Source: Cephalothrix simula
Lineage: Eukaryota > Nemertea > Palaeonemertea > Archinemertea > Cephalotrichidae
Length of the DNA stretch: 10,029 bases
Reading direction: 5' to 3'
Assembly: GCA_035591015.1 (NCBI GenBank)
Contig: JAXIUW010238729.1
Span: forward strand, 1 to 10,029
The position numbers and the translations under genes were made by a program. Shown piece after piece: positions 8,279 to 10,029 of the stretch (position 1 is its first letter; each line of letters opens with the position of its first letter). The notes beneath the pieces are model-generated. The model did not search any database. It was given only the letters and a program-made list of their open reading frames with translations, and was not told where the DNA came from.

Positions 8279-8371
8279 GGTCACTAAATTCGACTGGATC
8301 CCGCACAGTTAAAAAGATCCTTTCGAAAAACGAAAAGGATCAGGATAAAGTAAAATTCAATTAAGTGCGGG
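8279..8371. mobile_element. Small hairpin element, copy 1, nested in foldback left arm
   Basis: It starts ggtcactaaattcgactgg and ends ttcaattaagtgcggg. It contains an inner hairpin, gatcctttcg (8316-8325) with cgaaaaggatc (8331-8341), and an outer pair, gatcccgcac (8297-8306) with gtgcggggtc (8365-8374), matching at 9 of 10. The same sequence recurs at 9819-9926. The foldback's right arm reads gcctctttggggccatgttt (reverse complement) where this arm reads gcatctttggg, the element, then gtcatgttt, so the right arm shows the site without the insert. It is too short to encode anything. A very small non-autonomous element is the best reading. Confidence 0.8.
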
Positions 8372-8563
8372 GTCATGTTTCTATAAGCCTATAATACATT
8401 AATAGTGTCTTACCCACTCCTTCCCCAATTTTATTGATTTCAAAACTTGAAAAATTCGCTGAAATTTTCGAGTTTTCAAACGTCCATCCATATCTTTTAA
8501 ACGGCAGCATATAAATGCATTATGACCATATAGAAACATGGCCCCAAAGAGGCTAATTTCGAA

Positions 8564-8582
8564 ATACACATGCGCATGCGCA
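8564..8582. other. 19-nt alternating purine-pyrimidine tract
   Basis: The tract atacacatgcgcatgcgca alternates purine and pyrimidine without a break and includes tgcgcatgcgca, a composition known to favour Z-DNA under negative supercoiling. Related gcgcatgc words occur in the left arm at about 8219 and 8246. Z-DNA formation here is inference. Confidence 0.5.
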
Positions 8583-8724
8583 GATGTCGAAAACTGTGAT
8601 TATGATTTTTTTGAATTGTTTCCGATTAATCTGTGGAGCATCCCCTATCGATACCCAGTGAGGTTTTTTGGGGACGCTGACCTTAGACTTTTCGCAAATT
8701 ACATGTTATTGGGTACACGCGTGT

Positions 8725-9140
8725 TCTGGCGTGTTAGGTAAAAACACGACTTGCGACAGCACCATGCACAGTAGTCATGCTTGATGGCGATTTATGAATC
8801 TTGAGTTTCGAATATGGCCCTATTTTTGTAGAGCGATGGTGTGGTATGGGTCGAATTGGCCCCCCTTGAGATCTCGGCTATCAATGGAAATATCAAAACG
8901 AAATTTGGCATGCATATAAAGTAACTAATAATCTACCGGACCGAGGACAGAATTTTGACCTCGGGTAATTACGGGCGCCGTCAGGGCCCTTTTTTCCGAA
9001 AAAATGGCAAAAAGTGAGAAAAATAGAATTTTGCCTAGTAAGAAGGGCGGCGGGTCCCGAAATGTTTTAGGACCATAAATACTTACACATAAAATGCAAG
9101 TAAAATATAGTACGCCAAAAACGCCATCGGGCTCCCAAAA
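8725..9140. other. Repeat-like patch, no gene recognised
   Basis: The sequence alternates GC-rich blocks (gggcgccgtcagggccc near 8968) and A-rich runs (ccgaaaaaatggcaaaaagt). The minus-strand frame at 8925-9218 (97 codons) translates to an F/K/P-rich peptide without a known motif. The word ggcgccgtc recurs near 9334, hinting at a repeat family, but I cannot define boundaries. Confidence 0.4.
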
Positions 9141-9184
9141 GGGCCCAAAAAATTTAAAAAAAAAATTGAAATTTTTTTTGGCCC
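9141..9184. repeat. A/T-rich hairpin closed by gggccc and ggccc
   Basis: gggcccaaaaaatttaaaa on the left faces tttttttggccc on the right around an A-rich centre. Pairing is perfect at the G/C clamp apart from one extra c, and the A/T part can slide. Similar ggcc-plus-poly(A) arms form the inner part of the 4512-4870 foldback, which may reflect composition rather than common descent. Confidence 0.55.
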
Positions 9185-9818
9185 ATCGATGCCTTGTCAC
9201 CGTCATCGCAATATGCATTTATTATGTCATCTTAGTTGATTACGCCACACTTGGTTTTGGTGCCCCATGGCGTCAATTGGTGGCCATTTTGTAGTAAAAT
9301 CCGATTCCTAAAATCCTAAAAAATCATTATTATGGCGCCGTCTTTTTTAAAGGGTCTCTGGCCAACGACTCTGGGCAACGACAAACATCAATATATTCTT
9401 CAAAACCCGTTTGTGCCGCGGGGCTCCGCCCTGTGCCCCAAATTTTTCAAAATTTGAAAATTTTTGATGAAAAGCCCAACTTTGGGCCCCTCTGGCGCCG
9501 CCCCTGGGGCACCTACCACCATGCCGGTTTTTTCATTATTTCGGCATATTACGGAACTGTAAACTTCTAGAATTTAAGCCTCCTACTGCCAATAGTTTTT
9601 TTTAATATTTTCGAAAAACCTTAGGGGCGATTTGGCCCCTCTCTTACCAAAATAGGGCTTTAACTTGAGGTCTATACCACTAACTATTTTCGGTTGGCCC
9701 GCTCCACCAGATTTTTTCCCACCTGCGCTTAAACTAATCGAATCCGTGTTTATGATTCATAATCGTGCACGGATATAATCCTTTTCCACGCAGCATTACC
9801 AACCAATAGCCAATTCAT
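9185..9818. other. Low-complexity repeat patch, no gene recognised
   Basis: This stretch contains a 13-bp tandem duplication (ctctggccaacga then ctctgggcaacga, 9356-9381), a GC block gtgccgcggggctccgccct near 9413, an A/T inverted repeat at 9440-9463 (aaatttttcaaa with atttgaaaattt, near-palindromic), and gggcccctctggcgccgccc near 9484. The contrast in base composition with the AT-rich left half suggests transposable-element debris. No open frame with a recognised domain was seen. Confidence 0.45.
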
Positions 9819-9926
9819 GGTCACTATATTCGACTGAATCCGGATCTGGCAAGAGTAAGAAGATCCTTTCGAAAAAAAAACAAAATAAAAAGGATCAGAA
9901 TAAAGAAAAATTCAATAAAGTGCGGG
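9819..9926. mobile_element. Small hairpin element, copy 2
   Basis: It starts ggtcactatattcgactgaa and ends ttcaataaagtgcggg, in the same orientation as copy 1 at 8279-8371. The shared core is gatcctttcg...aaaaggatca, then ataaag, then aaattcaat. Copy 2 has a longer A-rich loop (9872-9888) and lacks the gatcccgcac block that pairs with gtgcgggg in copy 1. Similarity stops at gtgcggg, exactly where copy 1 rejoins the foldback arm, which supports the inferred right boundary. Confidence 0.8.
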
Positions 9927-9957
9927 AAAAATTACGATTAATTCCCTCATTCGTTTT

Positions 9958-9987
9958 TAGCTCACATGACAACGTCAATGTGAGCTA
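9958..9987. repeat. Compact hairpin at start of a probable dispersed repeat
   Basis: tagctcaca (9958-9966) pairs exactly with tgtgagcta (9979-9987). Inside, tgac (9967-9970) pairs with gtca (9974-9977), leaving an aac loop and a single bulged a, so the stem has 13 pairs. The following gagctattgctatcaccct stretch resembles, from memory, a dispersed repeat abundant in bivalve and other mollusc genomes. The window ends inside it. Confidence 0.7.
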
Positions 9988-10004
9988 TTGCTATCACCCT
10001 GAGT

Positions 10005-10029
10005 CTGTATGTGTGTGTGTGCGTATGTG
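10005..10029. repeat. TG-rich microsatellite at right edge
   Basis: The sequence tgtatgtgtgtgtgtgcg followed by tatgtg is a slightly interrupted (TG)n run that reaches the window edge, so its length is unknown. Confidence 0.85.

Larger units (their letters stand above)
8096..8724. mobile_element. Long foldback element with about 270-bp arms
   Basis: The arms converge on a gct loop at 8458-8460. Inner arms tttcaaaacttgaaaaattc and gaaattttcgagttttcaaa pair closely. Moving outward, tcatgtttctata...cataatacatt (8373-8400) pairs with aatgcattatgaccatatag (8515-8534). gcatctttggg (8270-8280) pairs with ccccaaagaggc (8542-8553). cagttttcg...tctgcgcatgc (8203-8224) pairs with gcatgcgcagatgtcgaaaactg (8575-8597). 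gatttatcggaaacaat (8168-8184) pairs with attgtttccgattaatc (8615-8631). aggtcagcgtccc (8129-8141) pairs with gggacgctgacct (8671-8683). gtaccaagtaacatg pairs with catgttattgggtac (8703-8717). The right arm is about 265 to 275 bp; the left is about 90 bp longer because of the insertion listed next. Identity is roughly four in five by eye. The 67-codon frame at 8538-8741 lies in the right arm and is not a gene. Confidence 0.9.

Noticed and set aside
8042-8742. Matching TTAGGTAAA at 8042-8050 and 8734-8742 as a 9-bp target-site duplication of the foldback
   Set aside because: The left copy is about 45 bp from where arm pairing ends and the right copy about 10 bp, so they do not flank the element symmetrically; a chance match in AT-rich DNA is likely.
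8925-9218. 97-codon minus-strand open frame
   Set aside because: It crosses the poly(A) hairpin at 9141-9184, which yields an F/K run, and no domain is recognisable.

Overview
This window looks like repeat-rich, AT-rich, non-coding DNA from an animal genome. I found no convincing protein-coding gene, rRNA, canonical tRNA or CRISPR array. The open frames are all short (about 120 codons at most), have no recognisable domain, and their composition (runs of F, I, L, K and N) is what AT-rich DNA or an underlying repeat would give. Nothing suggests bacterial, phage or plasmid gene organisation. The right edge holds a hairpin (tagctcaca...tgtgagcta) followed by a gagctattgctatcaccct-type stretch and a TG run. 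From memory this resembles a dispersed repeat common in bivalve and other mollusc genomes, so a marine invertebrate, perhaps a mollusc, is my tentative guess; no search was possible.

Layout. 1-163 is an 18-bp tandem array whose units are themselves palindromic. About 590-1490 is a degenerate CpG-bearing satellite built from gcgtatccgcaagtcgcgaa-like words, with a higher-order period near 122 bp. 1490-2600 is plain AT-rich sequence. 2610-3010 is a compact module: a perfect 24-bp palindrome around TGACGTCA, a diverged second copy, and a run of about 29-bp T-rich units. 3010-4510 is plain except for one hairpin. 4512-4870 is a foldback (long imperfect inverted repeat). 4995-5152 is a near-perfect 158-bp hairpin resembling a MITE. 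5153-5376 is another foldback, possibly split by that MITE. 5540-5640 holds a weak tRNA-like (SINE-head-like) segment on the minus strand. 6208-6340 is a tandem array of about 31-bp ccgaaaa units. 6590-6700 holds repeated aacttct words and a CACGTG-centred palindrome.

The most informative part is 8096-8724. It is a long foldback with arms of about 270 bp meeting at a 3-nt loop near 8459. The left arm is about 90 bp longer than the right, and the excess corresponds to a small hairpin element at about 8279-8371. A second copy of this element lies at 9819-9926. The right arm therefore serves as an internal empty-site control for the insertion. From 8900 to the right edge the DNA is a patchwork of low-complexity hairpins and dispersed repeats.

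There are no genes to link into a pathway. The window reads as a graveyard of non-autonomous, hairpin-forming elements and satellites, with at least one and possibly two nested insertions.
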